A DNA stretch of 64,000 bases from Microbacterium wangchenii (GCF_004564355.1 NZ_CP038266.1:806001-870000); one strand, 5' to 3'; shown: positions 9,264 to 18,388, numbered from the stretch's first letter. Notes: generated from the letters alone by a model not told the origin. Translations and numbers: made by a program.

Positions 9264-10556
9264 ATGAGAAGAATCCGGGGCATCGGCGCCGTCGCATTCG
9301 CGGGCGTCGCAGCCATCGCGCTGGCCGGCTGCCAGCAGGGCAGCGCCAACAGCGACGGGGGCGGAAACGGCGACGCCGTCACGCTGCAGTTCCAGTCACT
9401 GTCGGACCAGCCGACGACCCAGGCGGCGATCAAGGAGATCGTGGACGCCTGGAACGCCGAGAACGACGACGTTCAGGTCAAGATCGTCCAGGCCGGATGG
9501 GACGGCACGTACGACAAGCTGATCACCCAGTTCACCGGCGGCACGGCGCCCGACATCATCCACTTCGAGGCCAGCTCCATCGTCTCGTTCGCGGCCGACG
9601 GGTACCTCGCAGACCTGACCGACCTCATCGATGCGGACCTGAAGTCCGACATCTCCGAGGGCATCTGGGAGTCGGTGACCCACGACGACCAGATCGTCGC
9701 GTACCCCTCGACGCTGCAGTCGTACATGGCGTTCGCCAACGCCGACCTGCTTGCCGCGGCGGGCGTGGAGATCCCCTCCGGCGAGACCATGACGTGGGAC
9801 GAGCTGCAGGAGATCGCCAAGGCGACCACCACCGGTGACCAGTTCGGTCTCGGCTGGGGTCTCGGCTCTCCGACCGCGACGATGATGAGCCTCTCGCTCG
9901 GCAACGACGGCGGGTTCTTCGAGGGCGAGGGTGAAGACGTCACCATCGAGGTGGGCGACGACGAGCTGGCCGCGGCCGAGCGCATCCACGAGATGGCCTA
10001 CACCGACAAGTCGATCGAGCCGACCTCGCTGACGCAGTCGGGATCGGACGTGCTGCCCTCGTTCTACGGCGGCAAGGTCGCCATGACCGTGCAGGGCTCG
10101 TTCCAGGCGACGAACATCGCCAACGACGCCCCCGAGGGCTTCAACTGGGTGGCGCTGCCGCCGCTGGAGGGCACCGCTGGTGCTTTCCAGGCCGCGAACC
10201 CGCAGACCTACTCGGTGAACATCGACTCGGAGTACGTGGAGGAGTCGGCGGAGTTCCTCAACTTCTTCATGAGCGGCGAGAACCTCGCGAAGATCGCCTA
10301 CGCCGACGCGCTCATCCCGTCCTCGGGGGCAGCGCGCGCCGAGGTCGAGGAGCTCGCCGGCGACGACGCCGCCTGGCAGCAGGTGCTCGCCTCCGGTGAG
10401 GGCCTTGTGGGCCCGCCCTTCCTGAAGGTGTCGAAGTACACCGAATGGAAGGACACGATCGCCACGCCCGCCTTCCAGCAGTACCTGGCCAACCAGATCG
10501 ATCGGGACCAGCTCGCGACGCAGCTGACCGACGGCTGGGGCGACGTCGCCGGTTGA
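9264..10556 (+). CDS. Sugar-binding lipoprotein of the ABC importer
   Basis: Solute-binding lipoprotein of 430 residues. The signal peptide starts MRRIRG and ends at the lipobox LAGC (Cys near 24), followed by a flexible Gly/Asn/Ser linker. The body is a type-1 extracellular solute-binding fold, with FTGGTAPDI typical of sugar binders. An AG-rich ribosome site precedes the ATG. A strong hairpin directly follows the gene and may hold the downstream enzymes at lower level. Ligand unknown; the downstream enzymes point to a glycoside rather than a free sugar. Confidence 0.88.
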   Translation: MRRIRGIGAVAFAGVAAIALAGCQQGSANSDGGGNGDAVTLQFQSLSDQPTTQAAIKEIVDAWNAENDDVQVKIVQAGWDGTYDKLITQFTGGTAPDIIHFEASSIVSFAADGYLADLTDLIDADLKSDISEGIWESVTHDDQIVAYPSTLQSYMAFANADLLAAAGVEIPSGETMTWDELQEIAKATTTGDQFGLGWGLGSPTATMMSLSLGNDGGFFEGEGEDVTIEVGDDELAAAERIHEMAYTDKSIEPTSLTQSGSDVLPSFYGGKVAMTVQGSFQATNIANDAPEGFNWVALPPLEGTAGAFQAANPQTYSVNIDSEYVEESAEFLNFFMSGENLAKIAYADALIPSSGAARAEVEELAGDDAAWQQVLASGEGLVGPPFLKVSKYTEWKDTIATPAFQQYLANQIDRDQLATQLTDGWGDVAG

Positions 10557-10561
10557 TGACC

Positions 10562-10595
10562 TCGCGGGGGCGGGTCGGTCGATCCGCCCCCGCGA
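10562..10595 (+). terminator. Intra-operon hairpin after the binding-protein gene
   Basis: A perfect 12-bp stem, TCGCGGGGGCGG paired with its complement, with a 10-base loop begins five bases after the stop. There is no T-run. The position fits a partial terminator or an mRNA-stabilising structure that gives the binding protein more transcript than the enzymes behind it. Confidence 0.6.
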
Positions 10596-10624
10596 CACCA
10601 CGCGTGAACGAAGAGAGGGATCGA

Positions 10625-11794
10625 ATGGACGTGTTGCACGATCGGGTGGCAGCAGTACTGGCGGGGGCCGCCGTGGGCGATGCGCTCGGCGGAGCGACCG
10701 AGGGCTGGACGCCCGAGCAGATCGAAGAGCGGCACGGCGGACGTGTCGAGGGGATCGTGGGCCCGTTCCTCCCCGACTGGCGCACGGCGCGGCCCATCGC
10801 GCCGTACCACAAGGGCGACGGGCACGTGACGGATGACACCCTCATGACCCATGCGCTGATCGAGGTGTACGCCAAGCAGCGGCGCCACCTCGACGCCTAC
10901 GACGTCGCGAGCGACCTCGTCCCGCTCATGATCGGCGAACGCCGCTGGATCCCCGAGTTGGAGGATGAGGCGCTCATCCTGCAGCGCGTGTTCCTGGCCG
11001 AGAAGTGGCTCGTCATGAAGCTGCACTACGGCCACGCCGACCCGCGCGAAGCAGGCGTCGGCAACGTCGTGAACTGCGGCGCGACGATGTACATGGCCCC
11101 CGTCGGGCTCGTCCACATCGGTGACCCGCAGGGTGCGTACGCCGAGGCGATCGACATCGCCGGCGCCCACCAGTGGTCCTACGGCCGGGAGGCCGCCGGC
11201 GTGTTCGCGGCCGCGGTCGCCGCATCCGCCGCCCCCGGCGCGACCGTCGCCGACGTGCGCCGCGCCGTGCTGCAGGTCGCCCACGACGGCACCGCCGCGG
11301 CCATCCGCGCCGTCTTCGACGCCGTCGACGCCTTCCTCGCCGCCGGCGGATCCGACGACCCGCGCGAGCTCGGTCGCGTCATCCGCCAGGCCGTCGCGCC
11401 CTTCGACACCGTGGGGGAGCAGTACCGCTCGCCGGCGATGGACGCGCGGCTCCCCTCGCGCACGAAAGCGATCGAGGAGCTGCCCGTCGCCCTCGGCTTC
11501 GTCGTGGCCCACGACGGCGATTTCCGGGCGGCGGTGCTGGATGCGGTCAACTACGGCCGCGACGCCGACTCGATCGCGACGATGGCCGGTGCCATCTGCG
11601 GCGGCCTGCGCGGCAGCGCCGCCGTGCCGAGCGAGTGGGTGAGTGACGTGTCCACCGCCAGCCGTCTCGACCTCGACGGCGTCGTCACGGCGATGACCGA
11701 CGTCGTCCGCGACATCGCCCGCGCCGACGCCGAGCGGGCGGCCGCACGTGCCGCCGCGCTCTCGACGCTGCTGGCCCCGGAGGCCGCGGCGTGA
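10625..11794 (+). CDS. ADP-ribosylglycohydrolase-family hydrolase (first copy)
   Basis: Protein of 389 residues of the ADP-ribosylglycohydrolase (ARH/DraG) fold. Metal-binding motifs are intact: a GDALGG start to the domain, Asp70-Asp71-Thr72 in TDDTLMTH, and the C-terminal pair Asp313/Asp315 (RDADSIA). ARH enzymes use two Mg ions to cleave N- or O-linked ribosides. In an operon with a sugar importer and a ribokinase-like gene, a catabolic (nucleoside-like or glycoside) substrate is more likely than a modified protein. Start chosen at MDVLHD, which has an AGAGGGA site; upstream in-frame starts lack one. Confidence 0.85.
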   Translation: MDVLHDRVAAVLAGAAVGDALGGATEGWTPEQIEERHGGRVEGIVGPFLPDWRTARPIAPYHKGDGHVTDDTLMTHALIEVYAKQRRHLDAYDVASDLVPLMIGERRWIPELEDEALILQRVFLAEKWLVMKLHYGHADPREAGVGNVVNCGATMYMAPVGLVHIGDPQGAYAEAIDIAGAHQWSYGREAAGVFAAAVAASAAPGATVADVRRAVLQVAHDGTAAAIRAVFDAVDAFLAAGGSDDPRELGRVIRQAVAPFDTVGEQYRSPAMDARLPSRTKAIEELPVALGFVVAHDGDFRAAVLDAVNYGRDADSIATMAGAICGGLRGSAAVPSEWVSDVSTASRLDLDGVVTAMTDVVRDIARADAERAAARAAALSTLLAPEAAA

Positions 11795-13158
11795 GACTGA
11801 CCTGGGCCCAGCCCGAAGACCTCGTCCCCGCCGAGCTCGCGGCCCTCCGCGAGCAGGGCGTGCCCGAGGAGGAACTGCGGCCGATCGAGCGCCGGTGGGC
11901 GGACGCGGGTGGCGCGACGCAGCTGGCCCCGTCCGGCGCGAGCGCCACGCCGGCGCCCGCGGCGCTGCGTGCACTCGCGCGGACCGTCCTCGACGAACTG
12001 CAGGCGCTGCAGCGGCCGAGCCCGGACGAACCCGACGAGTGGGACGCGATCGAGGCGCTGCTGCCGCCCGAGCCGCCGGCGGCTTCGGGCAGTGCCGGGT
12101 TCGACCGCGTGCACGGGGCGTGGCTCGGGCGGTCGGCGGGGTGCCTTCTCGGTAAACCCGTCGAGAAGATCCCGCGCGAGGGCATCGAGGAGATCGCGCG
12201 CGCGACGGGCAACTGGCCGATCCGGCGTTACTTCACCGCCCGCGGCCTTCCCGCCGACATCGCGGCGCGCTGGCCGTGGAACCGGCGCTCCGCGCCGACC
12301 TCCCTCGTCGAGAACATCGCCGGGATGCCCGAGGACGACGACCTGAACTTCCCGATCCTGGCGCTCGACCTGCTCGAGCAGCACGGGACGGAGCTGACGA
12401 CCGACCACGTCGCCGAGGCATGGCTCGCGGCCCTGCCCGCCGGCCGCGTCTTCACGGCCGAACGTGCGGCGTACCGCAACATCCTCGACGCGCGCCCCGT
12501 GCCCGAGACCGCGACCCACCTCAACCCGTTCCGGGAGTGGATCGGCGCCCTCATCCGCGCCGACGTGCACGGGTGGGCACATCCGGGTGATGTGCGGGCC
12601 GCCGCCCGCTCGGCATGGATCGACGCGCGGCTGAGCCACACGCGCAACGGCCTGTACGGCGAGATGTGGGCGGCCGCCCTCTGTGCCGCATCCCTCGTCG
12701 CAGACACCGCCGACGCCGTCCTGGACGCCGCCGACGCCGTGGTCCCGCCTGCCTCCCGTCTCGCGCACGCCGTGCGATTCGGGCGTGCGACCGGTCGCGC
12801 CCTCGCCGATGGCCGCCTCAGCACGGCGGACGCGCTCGACGCCCTGCACGCCGAGTACGCCGGCATGCACTGGGTGCACACCCTCAACAACGCCGCGCTC
12901 ACGGCGTGCGCGCTGCAGGCGCACGGCCGCGATTTCGGTGCCGCCGTCGCGCTCGCCGTCGCCGGCGGCTGGGACACCGACTCCGTCGGCGCGACCGTCG
13001 GGTCGGTCGTCGGCGGACTCGTCGGTGCGGACGGCATCGGCGCTCAGTGGACCTCGCCCCTGCAGGATCGGATCGCCACCTCGATGCCCGGCGGTTCGCA
13101 CCGATCCATCCGACAGCTCGCCGAGCGCACGTGCGCGCTGTGGGAGGTGGCGTCGTGA
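11791..13158 (+). CDS. ADP-ribosylglycohydrolase-family protein (second, divergent copy)
   Basis: Protein of 455 residues, GTG start overlapping the previous stop. The first 100 residues form a charged extension not found in the first copy; the ARH-like domain starts near residue 104 (FDRVHGAWLGRSAG). The N-terminal metal site reads Asp182-184 in EDDDLNF instead of DDT, while the C-terminal site keeps Asp395 and Asp397 (DTDSVGA). It therefore belongs to a different subfamily from its neighbour, though it probably still binds metal. Two different ARH-fold enzymes side by side suggest two consecutive glycosidic steps or a heteromer. Function not established. Confidence 0.78.
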   Translation: MRLTWAQPEDLVPAELAALREQGVPEEELRPIERRWADAGGATQLAPSGASATPAPAALRALARTVLDELQALQRPSPDEPDEWDAIEALLPPEPPAASGSAGFDRVHGAWLGRSAGCLLGKPVEKIPREGIEEIARATGNWPIRRYFTARGLPADIAARWPWNRRSAPTSLVENIAGMPEDDDLNFPILALDLLEQHGTELTTDHVAEAWLAALPAGRVFTAERAAYRNILDARPVPETATHLNPFREWIGALIRADVHGWAHPGDVRAAARSAWIDARLSHTRNGLYGEMWAAALCAASLVADTADAVLDAADAVVPPASRLAHAVRFGRATGRALADGRLSTADALDALHAEYAGMHWVHTLNNAALTACALQAHGRDFGAAVALAVAGGWDTDSVGATVGSVVGGLVGADGIGAQWTSPLQDRIATSMPGGSHRSIRQLAERTCALWEVAS

Positions 13159-14087
13159 GCGTCGTCGTGGTGGGCAGCATCAATCAGGACGTCGTCGCCC
13201 GCGTCGACCGCATCCCCGCGCCCGGCGAGACGCTGCTGGCGTCCTCGCTCGTGCGCACGGGCGGCGGCAAGGGCGCGAACCAGGCCGTCGGAGCCCGCCG
13301 TGCGGGCGGCGCCGCGGTCGCGTTCGTCGGAGCCGTGGGGGCGGATGCCGAGGGAGAGACCCTCCGCGCCGCGCTTGTGGCTGACGGCATCGACGTCTCC
13401 GGTCTCGTGCGGACCGAAGGGGTCACGGGCACCGCGCTCATCTCCGTCGACGCCTCCGGCGAGAACACCGTCGTGGTCGCCGCCGGCGCCAACGCCGCCC
13501 GTGAGACGCTGACCGACGCACAGCGCGCGGTCGTCGCCGGTGCCGCGGTGCTCCTGACGCAGTTGGAGATCCCGGTCGCGCTCGTCCAGGATGCGGCCGC
13601 CTCCCGCGGCGCGGGAGCGTGGCACGTGCTCAACGCCGCGCCGTCGGCGCCGTTCACATCAGCCCGCGACGCGCTGCTGGCGGTCACGGACGTACTCGTG
13701 GTGAACGAGCACGAAGCCCTCGACGTGTCCGGAACCGGCGAGCTGGACGCCGCCGTCGCCGCACTCGCCTCGACCGTCCGGGCGCTCGTGGTCACCCTCG
13801 GCCGCCGCGGCTGCCTCGTGGTATGCGGCGACGAGCGCGCCGAGGTTCCCGCGCACGTGGTTACGGCCGTCGACACCACCGGCGCCGGCGACACGTTCTG
13901 CGGTGTCCTGGCGGCAGCGCTCGCCGCCTCCGGGTGTCGCCCCGACAGCGTCGACGTCGCCCTGCTCGTCGACGCCGCGCGGGCCGGAGCCGCCGCATCC
14001 GCCCTCGCCGTCACGCGCCCCGGCGCGCAGGATGCCGTCCCCACCGCCGGCGAGGTCGCCGCCCTCATGAAGGAGAGCCGGCCGTGA
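13155..14087 (+). CDS. PfkB-family carbohydrate kinase, ribokinase-like
   Basis: Sugar kinase of 310 residues with both PfkB signatures: the substrate motif GGGKGANQAVGA near residue 36 and the ATP/anion-hole motif TTGAGDTF with catalytic Asp246. The arrangement (GSINQDVV start, GG-KGAN) is closest to ribokinase. It starts with GTG inside the preceding stop. Likely role is to phosphorylate the pentose freed by the ARH-fold hydrolases. The exact sugar is inferred from context. Confidence 0.88.
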   Translation: MSVVVVGSINQDVVARVDRIPAPGETLLASSLVRTGGGKGANQAVGARRAGGAAVAFVGAVGADAEGETLRAALVADGIDVSGLVRTEGVTGTALISVDASGENTVVVAAGANAARETLTDAQRAVVAGAAVLLTQLEIPVALVQDAAASRGAGAWHVLNAAPSAPFTSARDALLAVTDVLVVNEHEALDVSGTGELDAAVAALASTVRALVVTLGRRGCLVVCGDERAEVPAHVVTAVDTTGAGDTFCGVLAAALAASGCRPDSVDVALLVDAARAGAAASALAVTRPGAQDAVPTAGEVAALMKESRP

Positions 14088-16024
14088 GCGGTGGATTCGA
14101 TCCCCTCGTCCCGCGCGAGATCGACCGGCCGACGCCGGTTCCGCTGGACGTCGACGTCACCACTGGCGATGCGGCGACGAGGCTCGACGACGCGAAGATC
14201 TTCATCGCTCCGGCGGATCCCGCCGACCTCGACGCGTGGCGCGCGCAGCTGACCGCGTGGCGCGAGGGCGCCCGCGCTCGCCACGGCGCACCGACCCGCT
14301 ACGACGACCCGGCGTCGGCGTGGGCGAGCCGGTGCTTCACGGTGGCGCAGGTGTGGCAGTGGGATGAGCTCTTCTTCGACTTCGAGGCGCAGCGCTTCAC
14401 CCCCGAACGCTTCCTCGCCGACGCGCAGCGCCGGTTCGGCGGCCTGGACGGCATCGTGCTGTGGCACGCCTACCCCGTCATCGGCATCGACGACCGCAAC
14501 CAGTGGGACTTCTACGCCGTCCCGGGTCTTGCCGAGGCCGCCGAGGTGCTGCACACCGCGGGAGTGGCGGTGTTCGTGGACTACAACCCGTGGGACGTCG
14601 GCACCCGGCGGGCGGGCGACGACGCGACCGAGCTCGCCGCGACGGTCCGGCGGCTCGGGGCGGACGGCGTCTTCCTCGACACCCTCAAGAAGGCCGCTCC
14701 CGACCTCGTGGCCGCGCTCGACGCAGCGCGCCCGGGCATCGGGCTGGAGGGGGAGTCGAAGCTCGCGACCGAGCGGATCGCCGATCACACGCTGTCGTGG
14801 GCGCAGTGGTTCGCCGACTCGGAGGTTCCCGGCGTCCTGCGGGCCCGCTGGTTCGAGCGCCGTCACATGCAGCACCACATCCGCCGCTGGCACCGCGACC
14901 ACGCCGAGGAGCTGCGCTCGGCGTGGCTGAACGGGGTCGGCGTCATGGTGTGGGAGGTCGTGTTCGGCGTGTGGGTGGGGTGGAACGAGCGCGACGCGGC
15001 GACGCTCCGCCGCATGCTGCCCGTGCAGAGGGGCCTGCACCGCTGGCTCGTCGAGGGGGAGTGGACGCCGCTGGCCGTGCACGACGCCCCCGTCTTCGGC
15101 TCGGCCTTCGCGCTCGACGGCGTGACGCTGCTGTGTCTGGTGAACACGTCCGACGCCGACGTCGTGCACGAGCTTCCCGGCGGCGGACGGTACGTCCCGC
15201 TGCACCAACCCGGCGACGGGGTGTCGTCGGTGACGGTGCCCGCGGGCGGTGTCGCGGCCGTCGTCCGGGTGCCGGCGGATGCGGCGGTCCCGCCGATCGT
15301 CGACGAGGTGCGCGCCGCGCTGCTCACCGAGCCGCCGGTGGCGGATGCGTCCTTTCCGCACCGCCAGGCGCGGCGACTGCCCGCACCGGCATGGACGGGA
15401 CCTGTCCGGGACGATGCTGAGGAGCCTCGCACCGTGACGGTCGCCACCGGCACGCACGTGCTGACGGTCCGGTTCCGCGCCCGTGAGACCGGCATGTACG
15501 AGGGTGCCCCGTACGTCGACGAGTGGAAGCCGCTGCCGCCGCGCCTGCACGACCAGCGCACGCTCGAGCGCGTCGCCGAGGTGCCGCATCCCGTGCGGGT
15601 CGCCGCCGCAGAGGTGAGCGAGGCGGAGTACGCCCGGTTCCTCGACGCGCTCGGCGAGCACACCGACGCGCGCGATCCCGAGCTCCCCGCGACCGGGATG
15701 ACCTTCGCCCGCGCCCGCGCCTACGCGGCCTGGGCGGGCGGACGGCTTCCCACGGAGGACGAGTGGCAGGTCGCCGCATCCGATCCGGCCTTCCGGCGTC
15801 GCATGCCGGAGGTGTGGAACTGGACCGAGTCGGAGCACTCCGACGGACGCACGCGGTTCGTCATGCTCAAAGGCGGCAGCGCGCACCGCAGTGACGGCTC
15901 GGACTGGTACTTCGACGGCGGGGTGCAGGCACCGGAGTTCGCCGCGAAGCTGCTGCTGCCGGGGCTCGGGCAGGACGCGTCGCCGTCGATCGGATTCCGG
16001 CTGTGCTGGGGGGAGAACGCATGA
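14084..16024 (+). CDS. Fusion of a glycosidase-like barrel and an FGE-sulfatase (SUMF1) domain
   Basis: Protein of 646 residues with no signal peptide. Residues of about 60-335 look like an (alpha/beta) barrel of the glycoside-hydrolase type (GIVLWHAYPVIG, VFVDYNPWDVG, GVFLDTLKK, LEGESK); a beta-rich linker follows. From about 500 to the end there is an FGE/SUMF1-like fold (EAEYARFLDAL, GMTFARARAYAAWAGGRLPTEDEW, WNWTES, SIGFRLCW). I see no pair of Cys as in copper-dependent sulfatase-activating FGE, so a binding or non-heme role is possible. Translationally coupled on both sides. Catalytic activity of either half is not proven. Confidence 0.6.
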   Translation: MSGGFDPLVPREIDRPTPVPLDVDVTTGDAATRLDDAKIFIAPADPADLDAWRAQLTAWREGARARHGAPTRYDDPASAWASRCFTVAQVWQWDELFFDFEAQRFTPERFLADAQRRFGGLDGIVLWHAYPVIGIDDRNQWDFYAVPGLAEAAEVLHTAGVAVFVDYNPWDVGTRRAGDDATELAATVRRLGADGVFLDTLKKAAPDLVAALDAARPGIGLEGESKLATERIADHTLSWAQWFADSEVPGVLRARWFERRHMQHHIRRWHRDHAEELRSAWLNGVGVMVWEVVFGVWVGWNERDAATLRRMLPVQRGLHRWLVEGEWTPLAVHDAPVFGSAFALDGVTLLCLVNTSDADVVHELPGGGRYVPLHQPGDGVSSVTVPAGGVAAVVRVPADAAVPPIVDEVRAALLTEPPVADASFPHRQARRLPAPAWTGPVRDDAEEPRTVTVATGTHVLTVRFRARETGMYEGAPYVDEWKPLPPRLHDQRTLERVAEVPHPVRVAAAEVSEAEYARFLDALGEHTDARDPELPATGMTFARARAYAAWAGGRLPTEDEWQVAASDPAFRRRMPEVWNWTESEHSDGRTRFVMLKGGSAHRSDGSDWYFDGGVQAPEFAAKLLLPGLGQDASPSIGFRLCWGENA

Positions 16025-17208
16025 CCCCGCTCGACGGACTGCGCGTCATCGACGCCTCCACCCTGTTCGCCGGCCCCATGGCGGCGATGCACCTCGGCGA
16101 CATGGGTGCCGAGGTCATCAAGGTGGAGCATCCCACCCGGCCCGACCCGGCGCGAGGGCACGGGCCGAGCAAGGACGGGCAGAACCTCTGGTGGAAGACC
16201 CTGGGGCGCAACAAACGCACCGTCGCGATCGACCTGCACACAGGCGACGGACGCGACGCGTTCCTCCGCCTCGCCGGCACCGCCGACGTCGTCATCGAGA
16301 ACTTCCGCCCTGGGACGCTCGAGCGGTGGGGCCTCGGGTATGAGGAGTTGTCGGCGGAGAACCCCGGCCTCGTGCTGGCGCGCGTGACCGGGTTCGGGCA
16401 GATCGGGCCGTACCGCAGCCGGCCGGGCTTCGGCACGCTCGCCGAGGCGATGAGCGGGTTCGCCGCCGCGACCGGCGAACCCGACGGACCCCCGACCCTC
16501 CCGCCGTTCGGGCTCGCCGACGGCATCGCGTCGCTCGCGACCGCCTACGCCATCATGACCGCCCTGCATGCGCGCGGGCGCGACGGGCGCGGGCAGGTGG
16601 TCGACGTGGCGATCATCGAGCCGATCCTCGCGATGCTCGGCCCGCAGATCACGCGGTGGGATCAGCTGGCAACCGTGCAACCGCGCACCGGTAATCGCTC
16701 CACGAACAACGCGCCCCGCAACACCTACCGCACGGCCGACGGCTCCTGGGTCGCCGTCTCCACCAGCGCGCAGTCGATCGCCGAGCGCGTGATGGCGCTC
16801 GTGGGCCGCCCCGACCTCGCCGCGGAGCCATGGTTCGCGAGCGGATCCAGCCGCGCCGAGCACGCCGACGAGCTCGACGACGCGGTCGGCGGCTGGATCG
16901 CGCAGCACACGCGCGAGGAGGTCGTGGCCGCGTTCGAGCAGGCGCAGGCCGCCGTCGCGCCGGTGTACGACCCGTCCGACATCGTTGCGGATCCGCAGTT
17001 CCAGGCGCTCGGCACGATCCACCGCATCCACGACCCCGAACTCGGCGACATGGCCATGCAGGGGCCGCTGTTCCGCCTGTCCCGCGACGAGGCGACCATC
17101 GCGTTCTCCGGGCGCGCGCACGCCGCCGACACCGACGAGGTGCTGGAGTCGCTCGGCTACGCCGCGGAGGACATCGCGCGCCTGCGTGCGGAAGGATCGA
17201 TCGCATGA
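16021..17208 (+). CDS. CaiB/BaiF-family CoA-transferase (class III)
   Basis: Family III CoA-transferase of 395 residues. Typical stretches are LDGLRVIDASTLFAGPMAAMHLGDMGAE-type N-terminal pattern, NKRTVAIDL, and the catalytic Asp195 in VVDVAI. Such enzymes move CoA from a donor thioester to a free carboxylic acid. The start at the ATGA overlap gives MTPLDG; an earlier in-frame ATG is less likely. Next to a CoA-ester lyase, it probably activates an acid (malate- or citramalate-like in known pairs) released from the imported compound. Confidence 0.87.
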   Translation: MTPLDGLRVIDASTLFAGPMAAMHLGDMGAEVIKVEHPTRPDPARGHGPSKDGQNLWWKTLGRNKRTVAIDLHTGDGRDAFLRLAGTADVVIENFRPGTLERWGLGYEELSAENPGLVLARVTGFGQIGPYRSRPGFGTLAEAMSGFAAATGEPDGPPTLPPFGLADGIASLATAYAIMTALHARGRDGRGQVVDVAIIEPILAMLGPQITRWDQLATVQPRTGNRSTNNAPRNTYRTADGSWVAVSTSAQSIAERVMALVGRPDLAAEPWFASGSSRAEHADELDDAVGGWIAQHTREEVVAAFEQAQAAVAPVYDPSDIVADPQFQALGTIHRIHDPELGDMAMQGPLFRLSRDEATIAFSGRAHAADTDEVLESLGYAAEDIARLRAEGSIA

Positions 17209-18059
17209 CCGGCCGCACTCTCGTCGCCCTGTATGCGCCCGCTGACCGTCCGGAGCGCTTCGGGAAGGCGCTGGATGCGGGGGCGGATGCGGTCATCGTC
17301 GACCTCGAGGACGCGGTGACGCTCTCGCGGAAGGCGCAGGCGCGGGAGTCGCTCGCCGACTTCGCAGCCGCGTGGACCGAACGCGGGGACCGCGCCCCCG
17401 CCGTGCAGGTGCGGATCAATGCGCGCGGCGCCGCCGCCCACGACGAGGACCTCGCCGCCCTCGCCGGCCTGCCCGCATCCTTCGGCGTCCGGCTCCCGAA
17501 GACCGAGTCGGCTGAGGATGTCGCCGCGATCCGATCCGCGCTGCCCGGCCGCGAGGTGCACGCGCTGCTGGAGTCCGCCCTGTCGATCGAGCGGGCGTTC
17601 GAGATCGCGACGGCCGGGGTGTCGTCGATCGCGGCGGGGGAGGCCGACCTCCGCGCCGAACTCGGTGTTCCCGCCGGGCCGGCGGGGGAGCCGGGGCTGG
17701 CGTGGTCGCGGGCACGCATCGTCAACGCCGCCGCGGCGGCCGGACTGCCGCTGCCGCTCATGGCCGTGTGGGCCGACGTGGCCGACCTCGACGGGCTGGA
17801 GCTGAGCTGCCGGGCCGGACGCGCGCTCGGGTACGCGGGACGCACCGCCGTGCACCCGCGTCAGATCGGGGTGATCCGCCGGGTGTTCACCCCGGGTGCC
17901 GACGAGGTCGCCCGCGCGCAGCGCATCGTCGACCGGGTGCGAGCCGCCGCCGCCGACGGCACCGGTGCGTTCGTGCTCGAGGACGGCACGTTCATCGACG
18001 TCGCGATGGTGAAAGCCGCGGAACGCGTGCTCGCCGCATCCGATCTCCCCGCCGACTGA
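17205..18059 (+). CDS. CitE/HpcH-family CoA-ester lyase
   Basis: Aldolase-type lyase of 284 residues, related to citrate lyase beta, malyl-CoA and citramalyl-CoA lyases. Motifs seen are VIVDLEDAV near residue 32, RLPKTES, the Mg-binding Glu in HALLESALSIE, and GEADLRAELG; the GRTAVHPRQI stretch near the C-terminus is typical. It should split a 3-hydroxyacyl-CoA made by the preceding transferase into acetyl- or propionyl-CoA plus an oxoacid such as glyoxylate or pyruvate. Last gene of the ten-gene operon. Confidence 0.85.
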   Translation: MTGRTLVALYAPADRPERFGKALDAGADAVIVDLEDAVTLSRKAQARESLADFAAAWTERGDRAPAVQVRINARGAAAHDEDLAALAGLPASFGVRLPKTESAEDVAAIRSALPGREVHALLESALSIERAFEIATAGVSSIAAGEADLRAELGVPAGPAGEPGLAWSRARIVNAAAAAGLPLPLMAVWADVADLDGLELSCRAGRALGYAGRTAVHPRQIGVIRRVFTPGADEVARAQRIVDRVRAAAADGTGAFVLEDGTFIDVAMVKAAERVLAASDLPAD

Positions 18060-18109
18060 CCCCGATCGCACGATCGCAGAGCCGCGCCGGGTGCGGCATG
18101 CTCGTAGCC

Positions 18110-18319
18110 ATGGCAGGTCTCCCCAGCGGCTTCGAGTTCGTGCAGCGTGGGGATCGCGTGGAGATCCGCCACCACGGGCGCCTCGCCGCGACGCTCCGTG
18201 CCGCGGCGGCGGCGAAGTTCCTCGACGACATCGAGCGCGGCGACCCGCAGCAGGTCATGGCGCGCGTCACCGGCAACTACAAGCGCGGCACTGAGCGCTC
18301 CACGTCGCACCGGCCCTGA
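18110..18319 (+). CDS. Small conserved hypothetical protein
   Basis: Protein of 69 residues, no membrane segment or signal peptide. It is basic at the C-terminus (NYKRGTERS). A CATGCT box seven bases before the ATG would fit leaderless transcription from this start; an in-frame ATG 12 bases upstream is possible. I do not recognise a domain; the compact beta-then-helix pattern (RVEIRHHGRLAATL, then AAAAKFLDDIERGD) suggests a small folded protein. Confidence 0.6.
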   Translation: MAGLPSGFEFVQRGDRVEIRHHGRLAATLRAAAAAKFLDDIERGDPQQVMARVTGNYKRGTERSTSHRP

Positions 18320-18388
18320 GCTCGCGGTCCCGTGACCCCGGCAGGGGAGTCCCTGTCGAGCGTCCCCCGCGGTCGGCACACTGGGAGC

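Noticed and set aside
13184..15886. A 900-codon minus-strand open frame across the kinase and fusion genes
   Set aside because: Antisense shadow of two well-supported coupled genes; composition is not protein-like.
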